DNA of 64,000 bases from Paenibacillus sp. MAEPY2 (GCF_000499205.1 NZ_AWUK01000001.1:1-64000), one strand, 5' to 3'; numbered from the stretch's first letter, positions 1 through 7,930 are shown. Notes: a model not told the origin generated them from the sequence alone. Numbers and translations are program-made.

Positions 1-1
1 A

Positions 2-709
2 ATAAAAGATGCAATTATTTGGAGTTCTTTTTTAAGTTATTTAGAAAAAAACAAAACATATGAGAAAATTATTTTTGTTTGTAATGATAATGACTTTATT
101 AATTTAAGTACCAACACATTTCATGAAGATTTAATCGAGGATATCAAATTAAAAGGTATAGCTACAGAAATAATAATTCTAAGAAATATTCATGAGTTAG
201 TTAAGTTTTTAATAAGCCCTAGTGTTCCATATAGTGAAGAGCAAGATTTTATTGCAAATGAAGTTAAAAGAGTTCTGAAGTACAAAAAGTTCTCCATTTT
301 TGATCAGCTAAAGACTGTTCAAGTAGAAACCGACTCCATAATAACGCAGCTTATAAATACATATTTAGATAACGAGTTGGAAGGTGTATTGGAACTTGAA
401 TCAATAACTATTAATCCTAAAAATCAAATTGAATTTATGTATGAAGTGAAGTTTTTAGATGATAATCTTGCATATGTTTTCTTTACGGAAACTTACAATG
501 CAGGTTTCCAATATATAATTTCATCTAAACATTATGATTCTAACTTAGAACATGGAAAAATAATCGAACAATTTGATATAGAGGGCTTCTATTATTATGT
601 AATCAATGAGTCCCGAGATTGGAAATTTGATTTTGAAGTTGCATTTGATTGTAAGACAGGTGATGTGTTTGAAATTAACCGATTTAATGATGGAACACTG
701 ATTGAATAG
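2..709 (+). CDS. PIN-domain (DUF4935-type) protein, 5' truncated by the window edge
   Basis: The frame is open from the first bases of the window, so only the C-terminal part (about 235 residues) is seen. Near its start it reads KDAIIWSSFLSYL followed by IIFVCNDNDF, the pattern of DUF4935-type PIN domains, where these acidic residues belong to the metal-binding nuclease centre. PIN domains are Mg/Mn-dependent RNases, often toxins or defence effectors. The remaining 170 or so residues match no family I recognise. The gene is AT-rich compared with genes after 3.3 kb and is followed 22 bases downstream by a structured repeat, like its three neighbours. RNase activity is inferred from the family; the true start lies outside the window. 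Confidence 0.7.
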   Translation: MKDAIIWSSFLSYLEKNKTYEKIIFVCNDNDFINLSTNTFHEDLIEDIKLKGIATEIIILRNIHELVKFLISPSVPYSEEQDFIANEVKRVLKYKKFSIFDQLKTVQVETDSIITQLINTYLDNELEGVLELESITINPKNQIEFMYEVKFLDDNLAYVFFTETYNAGFQYIISSKHYDSNLEHGKIIEQFDIEGFYYYVINESRDWKFDFEVAFDCKTGDVFEINRFNDGTLIE

Positions 710-731
710 AATAATAGTAGCATGGACATCA

Positions 732-826
732 GATAACATAATATTTACGCATTGGACATCCGTCCTTGGTCTGGCATTCGCCAGGACACCCAGCGTACGC
801 TGGGTCGAGAATATAGGAATGTTATC
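732..826 (+). repeat. attC-like structured repeat, copy 1
   Basis: The outer arms GATAACAT (732-739) and ATGTTATC (819-826) are exact inverted repeats; next come ATATT-type inner arms. As in the other copies, the right arm carries extra bases (AGGAA) that the left arm lacks. Inside are a GGAC/GTCC hairpin (754-765), the word CTTGGT, a CTGGC/GCCAG hairpin and a perfect 16-base palindrome (789-804). It lies between the stop of one cassette gene and the ribosome binding site of the next. Its function is not established. Confidence 0.8.
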
Positions 827-852
827 AGAAAAATCTAAGGGGAGGTCTTCGA

Positions 853-1629
853 ATGAGATTAAAAATGAATTTACTTGAGAATGCATATGATTTTTTGAAT
901 TCTTCACTTTCCTACTACAGTTATGCTGAAGAAGATTTTAGAGCGTGGAAAATTGCTTTTATTAATATTGTACAGTCAATAGAGTTAATGACTAAAGAGA
1001 AACTTAGACGTTCAAACAAGTTTCTGATTTATGAAAATATAGATAATCTTAAAAATACTATTTCATTTTCATTGGCATTAGATAGAATGATTAACATTCT
1101 TGAGTTACCTCTTGAAAAGAATGACGTTCAAAAAATCAAAAAGGCTATAGCACTAAGAAACCAAATGATGCACTTTGAAGTGGATTTACCTGTTCAAGAA
1201 CTAAAATCAAAGTATTCAGTGTTATTTGAGTTTGCAACTTCATTTCATTACAGATTTCTGGATGGTGAATTACATAATTTCATAGATGAAGGATTATGGG
1301 AAGAAGAAGCTGAATTGATGGCTTTCTTCAAACAAGATTTTTTTATTTATAACTCCGAAGAGGTACATCGATTATTCCCAAAAGATTTTATAGAATCAAA
1401 ATATATTGAAGAATATCTGATAAAAGACGAAGCTTATCCTCGAATTAGATATGGTGAAGAGAAGTATGAAAGAGGATTAAGACATACTAGGGAAAAAACT
1501 TGTGCTGATTGTATGGTTAAACAAGGTGAATTTCATGTGCCGGGATGTGACTGGGAGCAATGCCCAAAATGTTTTGGACAAGCAATTGGATGTAGTTGCA
1601 ATTTTGAGGAAGAAGAGATTGTAGGATGA
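853..1629 (+). CDS. HEPN-domain protein with C-terminal Cys-rich cluster
   Basis: A 258-residue protein. The N-terminal 150 residues are mostly helical and contain LRNQMMHFE, giving an R-X4-H motif at R102/H107, the catalytic signature of HEPN RNases. The C-terminal 45 residues hold a dense Cys set (C217, C220, C232, C237, C240, C247, C249, plus H228), including CPKCFGQAIGCSC, probably a zinc-binding module. The start at 853 is supported by AAGGGGAGG seven bases upstream. HEPN proteins commonly act as toxins or antiphage RNases, alone or with an MNT antitoxin; no antitoxin is seen here. It sits alone between repeat copies 1 and 2. RNase activity is an inference from the R-X4-H motif and the fold. 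Confidence 0.65.
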   Translation: MRLKMNLLENAYDFLNSSLSYYSYAEEDFRAWKIAFINIVQSIELMTKEKLRRSNKFLIYENIDNLKNTISFSLALDRMINILELPLEKNDVQKIKKAIALRNQMMHFEVDLPVQELKSKYSVLFEFATSFHYRFLDGELHNFIDEGLWEEEAELMAFFKQDFFIYNSEEVHRLFPKDFIESKYIEEYLIKDEAYPRIRYGEEKYERGLRHTREKTCADCMVKQGEFHVPGCDWEQCPKCFGQAIGCSCNFEEEEIVG

Positions 1630-1644
1630 TTCTATAGAAGAGAT

Positions 1645-1770
1645 TACATCTAACATAATATTCACGCATTGGGCATAAGCCCTTGGTCCGGCAGAAGAAT
1701 TTCAGGAGCGCAGAGGCAGCCGGGCACATCCGACTAACTCGGACGTCGTGAATACGGGAACGTTATGTGA
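1645..1770 (+). repeat. attC-like structured repeat, copy 2
   Basis: The left arm TAACATAATATTCACG (1651-1666) pairs with the right arm CGTGAATACGGGAACGTTA (1747-1765) apart from the extra GGGAACG-type bulge of the right side. Inside are the hairpin GGGC-ATAA-GCCC (1671-1682) followed by CTTGGT, and TCCGA/TCGGA next to the right arm. The element begins about 16 bases after a stop codon. The middle differs from copies 1 and 3 in sequence but keeps the same hairpin positions. Confidence 0.8.
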
Positions 1771-1849
1771 AAACCTATCAAGTGCTTTTTAAAGTCTGAA
1801 AAATAAAGTTGAATTTAAGTTGAAGGCCTCATAGAAATGAAAGTAGGTG

Positions 1850-2443
1850 ATGGAAATAAACCCATACCGTAAATTTGTCGCTAGCATTTCAGCTACGGAT
1901 TTTGAAAAATATTGTCTTGAAGTGTTAAAGGCTTATGCTGAGGCTGAAGATCTTAAGGATTTCTCAATACTTCATAACCAAAAAGTTCAGACCAACGATG
2001 GAGAGTATCAAATAGATATTATGGCTGAATTCATGGCCCTATCTGTAAGTTTTAAAGTTATTATTGAATGCAAGCGTTATACAAGACCTGTAGAACGTGA
2101 AAAAATCGTGGTTTTAGCGGATAAGGTACGAAGTATAGGAGCACATAAAGGAATATTAATTTCTACTTCTGGTTTTCAAAGCGGAGCAGCGGAATATGCA
2201 AAGCAGCATGGAATTGCTTTGATACAAATATTTGATAAGTTCGTTATGCATGTTCAAGCTTCTAGCGATCCTCAAGTGAACCCTATTCTCGCAGAGTTTA
2301 TTGAACGATCGCCTGAGTTTTATGCCTACCAATGGAATACTAATTTAATCGATTTTCCTGATAAAAAGATATATCCGTCAGAAAGAATGTTGTTAAAAAT
2401 AAGGAAGGAGATAATGAAAAGAATTCCTAAAAGCAGTGAGTAA
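1850..2443 (+). CDS. Mrr-like restriction endonuclease-domain protein
   Basis: A 197-residue protein. Residues 12-130 match the Mrr_cat type of PD-(D/E)XK nuclease: D56 in GEYQIDIMAEF, then E73-C-K75 in IIECKRYTRP, followed by the typical GILISTSGFQSGA segment and an Asn/Gln-rich third strand. Mrr-type enzymes cleave modified or foreign DNA (type IV restriction); no separate DNA-recognition domain is visible, so this may be a stand-alone nuclease or work with a partner. A GTG at 1847 is in frame just before the ATG at 1850; both lie too close to the only GG-rich stretch, so the start is uncertain. It lies alone between repeat copies 2 and 3. Confidence 0.75.
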   Translation: MEINPYRKFVASISATDFEKYCLEVLKAYAEAEDLKDFSILHNQKVQTNDGEYQIDIMAEFMALSVSFKVIIECKRYTRPVEREKIVVLADKVRSIGAHKGILISTSGFQSGAAEYAKQHGIALIQIFDKFVMHVQASSDPQVNPILAEFIERSPEFYAYQWNTNLIDFPDKKIYPSERMLLKIRKEIMKRIPKSSE

Positions 2444-2464
2444 AAAATAACTTTGGATAGAATT

Positions 2465-2564
2465 TTACATAACAAAATTTTCACGCTACGGACATTTGCC
2501 CTTGGTATAGCAATCGTCAGTCACCCAGCATATGCTGGGTAGTGAATACAGGAACGTTATGTGA
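2465..2564 (+). repeat. attC-like structured repeat, copy 3
   Basis: Outer arms ACATAAC (2467-2473) and GTTATGT (2556-2562) pair exactly; inner arms TTTTCAC and GTGAATA pair nearly so, with the extra AGGAAC on the right side. Inside are GGACATTTGCCC (2490-2501), CTTGGT, and a perfect palindrome (2524-2539) that differs from that of copy 1 by a paired G-C to A-T change. It is placed 22 bases after the Mrr-like gene. Confidence 0.8.
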
Positions 2565-2588
2565 AACCCCAGTGGAAGGAGAATGAAA

Positions 2589-3104
2589 ATGGCTGAATTA
2601 GGAGAAGAAATAGTGAGAAATTTTCTAGAAAACAGAGGGTTTCAAGTGAATAAGATACCTGAATCTCAAAACAAAACACCTGATTTTGAAGTATATAAGA
2701 ACGGTAAGTTAGTATTCTATTGTGAAGAAAAAACCTTGGATAAGGACGATTTTGAAGGTTGCAAAAATGATTCGACATACAATGCAATTACAAGACATTT
2801 TCATACAGCTGCAAAGCAATTTGAAAGTATTAATCCACATAATCAAGTACCCAATGTCCTAGCTATTGTTAATCTTGATACTATGAAGGATTGTCACGAT
2901 TTATTTATTAGCTTGACTGGACATGCGTTATTAGAAAGCGGAAAGTATTTAAAAATCAGGAATGTCAATGATTATACTAAGAAAGATATGAATTATATAA
3001 ATCTATGTTTGTGGTTTGATAAAGAGACATTTATTAAATACTTATGGAGAGATGACAAGGAAAACACAGATAGGAAAAATATTGAAATCCTATTTAACAA
3101 TTAA
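2589..3104 (+). CDS. PD-(D/E)XK-like nuclease-domain protein
   Basis: A 171-residue protein. After an N-terminal helix (LGEEIVRNFLENRGF) comes KTPDFEV and, about 14 residues later, FYCEEKT: P31-D32 with E46-x-K48, the spacing of a PD-(D/E)XK active site. The rest (100-171) has no recognised domain. The start at 2589 is chosen because GGAAGGAG at 2574-2581 gives a seven-base spacer; the in-frame ATG at 2583 is only one base from it. It is the fourth single-gene unit of the array, following repeat copy 3. Nuclease activity is inferred from the motif only; a restriction, repair or toxin role are all possible. Confidence 0.6.
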   Translation: MAELGEEIVRNFLENRGFQVNKIPESQNKTPDFEVYKNGKLVFYCEEKTLDKDDFEGCKNDSTYNAITRHFHTAAKQFESINPHNQVPNVLAIVNLDTMKDCHDLFISLTGHALLESGKYLKIRNVNDYTKKDMNYINLCLWFDKETFIKYLWRDDKENTDRKNIEILFNN

Positions 3105-3123
3105 TTCTGAGATATCATAGAGA

Positions 3124-3192
3124 TCACATCAATGTACGAAGGTCAAATCTAAAATTTGATTTAGTTGTTGCTGGTACGTTTGGAATTAAGTG
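3124..3192 (+). repeat. Divergent attC-like repeat, copy 4
   Basis: TCACATCAATGTAC on the left and GTACGTTTGGAATTAAGTGA on the right form imperfect inverted arms with the same asymmetry as copies 1-3: the right arm has extra bases around GGAA. The inner hairpin TCAAAT/ATTTGA is at 3143-3159. It starts 19 bases after the preceding stop codon, as in the other units. It is shorter (69 bp) and more degenerate, so membership is probable rather than certain. Confidence 0.5.
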
Positions 3193-3279
3193 AATATAAT
3201 ACTGATTCATGTTTTAAATGATAAGAAAAATGCTTAGAAGTACCAGCATTGATGGGAGTGGCGTGCGTGCAACCTTACT

Positions 3280-3531
3280 TTACTCTAATTCTTCCCCAAG
3301 CAAATACCCCACAGATACTTCTAAAGCTTTAGCAATCATCACCACTTCATAATCTTGAACAAGACGATATTGACCCTCCAGACGTGATAGACTAGTTTGA
3401 CTGATATCCAAACCCAATGTTTGCAATCTGGCGAGGAATTCTCGTTGTTTGATGCCCTTACTTTTACGAATAGATACGACTCGGGAGCCGATGATATTTT
3501 TGTCACCAGGTGGTTCTTGTCTATGCTTCAT
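3280..3531 (-). CDS. XRE-family HTH transcriptional regulator
   Basis: A small (83-residue) protein that is almost entirely a Cro/CI-type helix-turn-helix: IGSRVVSIRKSKGIKQREF, then SQTSLSRLEGQ as the recognition region and a C-terminal LEVSVGYLLGEE helix. The start is placed at the ATG (3531) because AGGGG lies eight bases before it; the upstream in-frame GTG at 3540 overlaps that site. It is the first minus-strand gene after the cassette array and marks the probable return to ordinary chromosome. Its target is unknown; autoregulation or control of the neighbouring Spo0E-like gene are possibilities. Confidence 0.8.
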   Translation of the reverse strand: MKHRQEPPGDKNIIGSRVVSIRKSKGIKQREFLARLQTLGLDISQTSLSRLEGQYRLVQDYEVVMIAKALEVSVGYLLGEELE

Positions 3532-3694
3532 TATGTACACCCCTCATTTCAACCAAATTGTATGAGAAATAATGGTTGTTTTAATGCGGATATCGAATTA
3601 AAATAAAATAAACCGATAATCGCATTAAAATGACTGCTCATTTCTAGCATTAACAAGACTTGGCGCAGTTTAGACCCATCTGAGAGGTGGATGT

Positions 3695-3880
3695 ATGAGC
3701 CGGTTGCTTGACTTATTGGAAGAGGAACGGCGCAAGCTTAATCAGCTTGGAGAGGCATCCTTGAAGCAAGCGATTCCGTTGTGGGAGAACCCTGAGGTTC
3801 AGGAACAGAGCCGGAGGGTGGATGAACTGGTGGCACGAGTGAGTGAAATGAAGGCGAGACATAGCCGAGTTGCACGATGA
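3695..3880 (+). CDS. Spo0E-like aspartyl-phosphate phosphatase family protein
   Basis: A 61-residue helical-hairpin protein. Its second half, NPEVQEQSRRVDELVARV, follows the S-x-x-x-D motif (here SRRVDEL) of Spo0E-type phosphatases, which dephosphorylate Spo0A~P and delay sporulation. The first helix is longer than in classical Spo0E and has a Glu/Lys-rich start. GAGAGGTGG lies six bases upstream of the ATG. It is closely followed by the gene at 3917, suggesting cotranscription. Phosphatase activity is inferred from the motif only. Confidence 0.6.
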   Translation: MSRLLDLLEEERRKLNQLGEASLKQAIPLWENPEVQEQSRRVDELVARVSEMKARHSRVAR

Positions 3881-3916
3881 TGAGCGAGGTACATAATGCT
3901 TAGGGGAGGAGAAAAA

Positions 3917-4243
3917 ATGGATTTTCCACCGTGGATGCAACGAGCGATTCAGGCAAGGCTGGAAGAGGTATCCGCCCAGATTGAGCAAGATCCTGAATTT
4001 TGTCGTGAACGTGGGGAAACAGACGAAGCGTTTGGAGCTTTGTTTGCAGGCAAGAATGTTGAGCAGACACCTGAATTTACCGAGTGGGAGAATCGTTACA
4101 TTGTCAGCAAAGGCATAGAGAATGAGCGGTTGTACATGCAAGGACTGAGGGACGGTATTCAGCTCACAGTTTCCTTGCTGGGTCAGTCGATGTTGGAGGA
4201 GAGCCATACAAAGGCTCATCAAACCACTGACGCGAACCTATAA
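3917..4243 (+). CDS. Conserved hypothetical protein
   Basis: A 108-residue acidic, mainly helical protein of unknown function (starts MDFPPWMQRAIQARLEEV). The start is set at 3917 because GGGGAGGAG lies seven bases upstream; the earlier in-frame ATG at 3896 has no such site. It has no signal peptide or membrane segment. It follows the Spo0E-like gene by 36 bases and is closed by a strong terminator, so the two probably form one transcript. It recalls small DUF6809-type proteins in layout, but I cannot confirm the family. Confidence 0.6.
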   Translation: MDFPPWMQRAIQARLEEVSAQIEQDPEFCRERGETDEAFGALFAGKNVEQTPEFTEWENRYIVSKGIENERLYMQGLRDGIQLTVSLLGQSMLEESHTKAHQTTDANL

Positions 4244-4270
4244 GCTAGGGGAAGCGATCTCAATCTCTAC

Positions 4271-4318
4271 CTAAAAAAACAGCCGAAGCGTGTAACTATC
4301 GCTTCGGCTGTTTTTTTT
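4271..4318. terminator. Bidirectional rho-independent terminator
   Basis: An 11-bp perfect stem, CAGCCGAAGCG/CGCTTCGGCTG, is flanked by A7 on the left and T8 on the right, so it can end transcription of the plus-strand gene at 3917 and of the minus-strand lipoprotein gene that stops at 4348. Confidence 0.9.
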
Positions 4319-4347
4319 AAACTCTCTACTTTTCCAAAATCCAATTC

Positions 4348-6030
4348 TTACTTCGCACTTACCGATTTAAACCAATCATTCACTTCTTGCGTGATCTGAT
4401 CACCGCCATTGGATTTCCAGTTGGCGACGAATTGGTCAAAGGCATCAATCGGCAGTTGGCCGTAGATGATTTTGTTGAAGGTTTCCATTTCGGACTGGCG
4501 GAGCAGGTTCCATTTGGATACCATGGTTGGTGTGGCTGCGCCAGTGAAATAGTTTTGTTTACGGATGTCGATCTGGGACATAACGACTTTACCTGCATAC
4601 CAGTTTTCCGGTTTACGGAATTCGGCCATTTGTTTCTCGTAAGGTGTTTCAGGCTTCTCGCCGTTGGCCAGCTTCACGAGTGTTTTCATGTACAGATCCG
4701 GGATACGTGCTGGGCCTGTCAGGAACGGGAATTCGTTGGAGAAGTCTTTGATCTTCTCTTTGTCACTGGTCGGTTGTCCGTCAATGATATCCCAGTCGTA
4801 ACCTTTGGCGAAGCCGTATTCATACTCACTGCCCGCAGCCGGGTTAGCCAGGTTATCGAGCAGGTAGTTGTAGTACAGGAAGATGGCTTCTGGATGCTTC
4901 GCATCCTTGTTGATCATGATACTTGCGTTGACACCAGAGTTCTGCCACTTCGTACCAATCTTACCGTCTGGGCCAGCCGGAACAGGGTAAGCTTTATATT
5001 TTGAGCCAGGTACGTTCTTCAGCAGGTCAGGTGCAGGCCAGTCGGGTACCCAGTTTGCGCCAGGCAGAATGCCTGCTTGGCCTTTCGTCCAGCTTTCAGC
5101 GGATTTACCTTCGTCCCACAGGGCGGAGTCGGCGTGGATATAACCTTTGTTCATCCATTCAGCCAGCTTGGCAAGGGCTTGTTTCGCACCCGGGTTAACG
5201 GAGCCGTACTCCAGATTGCCGTTTGCGTCTTTGTTCCATTGCTCCTCGATTGTGCCGTATGCCCCGAACAACCAGTCGAGTTGGCCCATCCAGGTGTTGG
5301 TGTTATTTTTCAGCGAGATCGCCAGTGGGAATACTTTGTCTGGAGACAGACCGTCCGGGTTCTCGTTTTTGAATTTGTCCATGATGTTCTCAAGGTCTGC
5401 AATGGTTTTCGGAGCTTCCAGCTTCAGCTTCTCCATCCAGTCCTCTCGTAGCCAGAGCAGCGTATCGTCGTTATCGGTGTACTCCATGATCGGCATGTTG
5501 TATTTCTTGCCGTCCTTGGTGAACGGATACCACAGTTCAGGATGTGCTGCTGCGTGATCTTTCAGGGTCTGACTCGCGTACTTGTCGAACAACTCATCGA
5601 TAGCGATGAATTGACCGGAGTCGATCAACTGATTGGTCAATACCGCATTGGTGGGTACGGTGACGAAATCTGGCAGCTTCTCGCCCGAAGCGATCGCCAG
5701 TTGCAGCTTTTGTCTGTATTGATCGTCATTGGCCGGATACCAGGTATCTTTATGCTTCATACCGAGCGTTTCCAGCATCCAGCGATCGTGAACGTTATTT
5801 TCTTTGGTATCCCCTTGCACGTATTTCTTCGGCATCAATACCGAACTGAATTCGATGGGTGGGTCGTATTTTCCTTTGGCAAAAGCAGCTTCTGCTTCAG
5901 CTGAACCGACGGTCGCCGGTGTATCATCTTTGGTACCATTGTCACTGGCTGTATCGCCACTGCCGCACGCAGTGATCGTGATGAGCGCGATAACCATGAG
6001 CAGTGACCACCATGTTTTGAATTTGATCAT
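4348..6030 (-). CDS. Extracellular solute-binding lipoprotein of a carbohydrate ABC transporter
   Basis: A 560-residue protein with a lipoprotein signal peptide (hydrophobic residues 8-20, lipobox ITAC with Cys22) followed by a Ser/Gly/Asp-rich linker. The mature part is of the LplA/YtcQ type of family-1 binding proteins that serve LplB/YtcP permeases, capturing oligosaccharides outside the membrane. AGGGGGAT sits eight bases before the ATG. The matching permeases are at 10140-11990 on the other strand, with the kinase and regulator genes between them. There is no ATPase gene in the cluster; such systems usually share an MsmX/UgpC-type ATPase encoded elsewhere. The sugar cannot be told from the sequence. 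Confidence 0.9.
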   Translation of the reverse strand: MIKFKTWWSLLMVIALITITACGSGDTASDNGTKDDTPATVGSAEAEAAFAKGKYDPPIEFSSVLMPKKYVQGDTKENNVHDRWMLETLGMKHKDTWYPANDDQYRQKLQLAIASGEKLPDFVTVPTNAVLTNQLIDSGQFIAIDELFDKYASQTLKDHAAAHPELWYPFTKDGKKYNMPIMEYTDNDDTLLWLREDWMEKLKLEAPKTIADLENIMDKFKNENPDGLSPDKVFPLAISLKNNTNTWMGQLDWLFGAYGTIEEQWNKDANGNLEYGSVNPGAKQALAKLAEWMNKGYIHADSALWDEGKSAESWTKGQAGILPGANWVPDWPAPDLLKNVPGSKYKAYPVPAGPDGKIGTKWQNSGVNASIMINKDAKHPEAIFLYYNYLLDNLANPAAGSEYEYGFAKGYDWDIIDGQPTSDKEKIKDFSNEFPFLTGPARIPDLYMKTLVKLANGEKPETPYEKQMAEFRKPENWYAGKVVMSQIDIRKQNYFTGAATPTMVSKWNLLRQSEMETFNKIIYGQLPIDAFDQFVANWKSNGGDQITQEVNDWFKSVSAK

Positions 6031-6138
6031 TGTTCAATCCCCCTACGATGTATGATCTTTACAAGTGTAACTGTACCAATTTGGACGGGAGGGCATCTAT
6101 ATGAGTTTGTTAGTTTCGATAGGACTCTATTAGTGCAA

Positions 6139-6304
6139 GTTCAAAAAATTCGGTTTTCAGTACCGAGAAGATGGGATAAAGCTAGAAATGGAGTAGCGGA
6201 GCGTAGGATGACTACGTGAGCAACGGACATTTCGGCTGAATCCCATATTCGATGCTGATCATGCCTTCAGGCATGATTCGTAATCAAAAGCGAAATTTTT
6301 GAAC
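6139..6304. repeat. MITE-like element with terminal inverted repeats
   Basis: GTTCAAAAAATTCG (6139-6152) and CGAAATTTTTGAAC (6291-6304) are 14-bp terminal inverted repeats that differ at one base. The 166-bp interior is palindromic in places (ATGCC/GGCAT near 6261-6276) and carries no ORF. It separates the lipoprotein gene from the response-regulator gene. I see no second copy in this window, so mobility is only suggested by the termini. Confidence 0.55.
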
Positions 6305-6319
6305 AACCTCTAAATTATG

Positions 6320-7930
6320 TTATTTATGCTGGTCTCGGTACTCTTGCGGTGTGACGCCGAACTGGCGCTTGAACACTTTAATAAAATAAGCAGGATCCAT
6401 ATATCCAATCTCCATGCTGATTTCATATACCTTTTTGGTGGTCGTAACCAGCTTGTGACAGGCTCGATCCATACGCAGGCGCGAGATATAATCACTGATG
6501 CCTTCGCCCGTTTCGATCTTATATATCTTGGACAAATGAGTCGGATGCAGATTAACATGGTCGGCCAGTACACGCAAAGAAACATCCAGATGCAGGTTCT
6601 TATCCGTAAAATCCTGAATCTTCTTCACATACTCGGAACGAATGTCCTTGATCTCGTTGGACGTGCCTTCCTTGAGTTTGCCAAGCACACTAAGCGACCA
6701 TTTGCGCAGTTTACTGATGGTGGTGAAAGCTTCCCCGCTCTGTAACCACTCGATATCGTCACCCATTAAATTAGCCAAAGTTAGCCTGTTTCGGTGTGCG
6801 AGATTGGTGAACGAAGCCGTAATCAAAAAACCAGCCTCCATACAATGCTCCCACGATTCCGACCATTTCTCATCCAACTCCGCACAGACGGCTAGTATTT
6901 TTTCTTGTGCCGCATCCCATTGACCACTCTCTAATAGATGAATGAAGGTGGGTGGGGTATACAGGACATCCAGCGGACCTTGTGCCGACGGAGTTTCCAC
7001 GTCGCTGACCCGCATGACGAATTCACGCTCGTCGCCGACAATTTGCCGGAAATAAGCAGAGGCTTGCCGAAAACGATCATATAGCTGATCTGGAAACGCG
7101 AACCATTCGGTGATGACGATGGAGAGGGAACCCTTCAGGAACTGCTTAACTTTGGACTGAAGTTGTACCGAAAGCTTCTCCAGTATGGTTTCTTTGCCAA
7201 TGTCGGTATCGTTCTCTTTCAGTTGAAGCAGAAACACCAGATATCCATGCTCCTCCTTCACGCCCCACACTTCCATAAACTCACCCATAATCTCTTCCGC
7301 CATATTGATGACCGCATATTCGAGCAAGGTTTGATCATTATTGTCATATTGGCCGAATTCTTCTTCCATACGTACAAGCATTAATGCACAATCCCCGGCG
7401 TAGAAGGGCAGATCGTAATTGGCAAGTTTCCGTGCCCATTCGCTGGAGGCAATTCGATGTCCCTGTAAAGCCTCAAGCAATAGCCGACCCCGCAAATGCG
7501 GCAGATTCTCCCGCAGGGTAAACTGGGTTCGTTTCAGTGAGCTTACGAGTTCCCATTCGGTGTTTAATTGATCGATGGCCTTCTGAACGGCACCCATCAA
7601 TTCATCGTCTGTGGGTGGCTTCAGCAAGTAATCAACGGCCTCGAACTGGATGGCTTTTTTGGCGTAATCGAATTCGGAATGTCCGGATAAAAGAATGCAC
7701 TTTATTTTTTTGTCACGGACTCTGATCCGTTCGATCAGTTCAATACCAGTCATTTCAGGCATCTGAATATCCGAGATCACAATATCTATAGGGTGGGTAT
7801 CGATCAGTTGAAGTGCTTCGTGTGCCGAGTATGCTTTATGCACCTGTTCGATCCCCAGCGTATGCCAGGGCTTAGTCATGGAAAGGTTATCTACCCAATG
7901 TGCTTCATCGTCTACGATGATCATTTGCAT
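6320..7930 (-). CDS. Response regulator with REC and AraC-type DNA-binding domains (YesN family)
   Basis: A 536-residue regulator. The receiver domain (1-120) has the acidic pair D7/D8, phosphorylatable D54 in VISDIQMP, and K104 in LLKPP. A long linker region (130-420) of the kind found in YesN-like regulators follows, then two AraC helix-turn-helix motifs at about 435-532 ending in FGVTPQEYR. The start is set at 7930 because AAGGGAGA lies eight bases upstream and the domain begins there; an upstream extension to 7996 is not convincing. It is paired with the kinase at 8161 and presumably activates the neighbouring sugar transporter genes in response to its substrate. Confidence 0.92.
   Translation of the reverse strand: MQMIIVDDEAHWVDNLSMTKPWHTLGIEQVHKAYSAHEALQLIDTHPIDIVISDIQMPEMTGIELIERIRVRDKKIKCILLSGHSEFDYAKKAIQFEAVDYLLKPPTDDELMGAVQKAIDQLNTEWELVSSLKRTQFTLRENLPHLRGRLLLEALQGHRIASSEWARKLANYDLPFYAGDCALMLVRMEEEFGQYDNNDQTLLEYAVINMAEEIMGEFMEVWGVKEEHGYLVFLLQLKENDTDIGKETILEKLSVQLQSKVKQFLKGSLSIVITEWFAFPDQLYDRFRQASAYFRQIVGDEREFVMRVSDVETPSAQGPLDVLYTPPTFIHLLESGQWDAAQEKILAVCAELDEKWSESWEHCMEAGFLITASFTNLAHRNRLTLANLMGDDIEWLQSGEAFTTISKLRKWSLSVLGKLKEGTSNEIKDIRSEYVKKIQDFTDKNLHLDVSLRVLADHVNLHPTHLSKIYKIETGEGISDYISRLRMDRACHKLVTTTKKVYEISMEIGYMDPAYFIKVFKRQFGVTPQEYRDQHK

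Noticed and set aside
732..2564. CRISPR array
   Set aside because: The repeats are long, differ from each other, are separated by whole genes and have no short uniform spacers or cas genes.
2..3192. Canonical class 1-type integron
   Set aside because: The right ends read GTTATGT or GTTATCA rather than GTTRRRY, the arm bulge is larger than in normal attC sites, and no intI or attI is visible in the window.
4387..5557. Several plus-strand ORFs over the solute-binding gene
   Set aside because: They are opposite-strand shadows of the conserved lipoprotein gene, with no ribosome binding sites or motifs.
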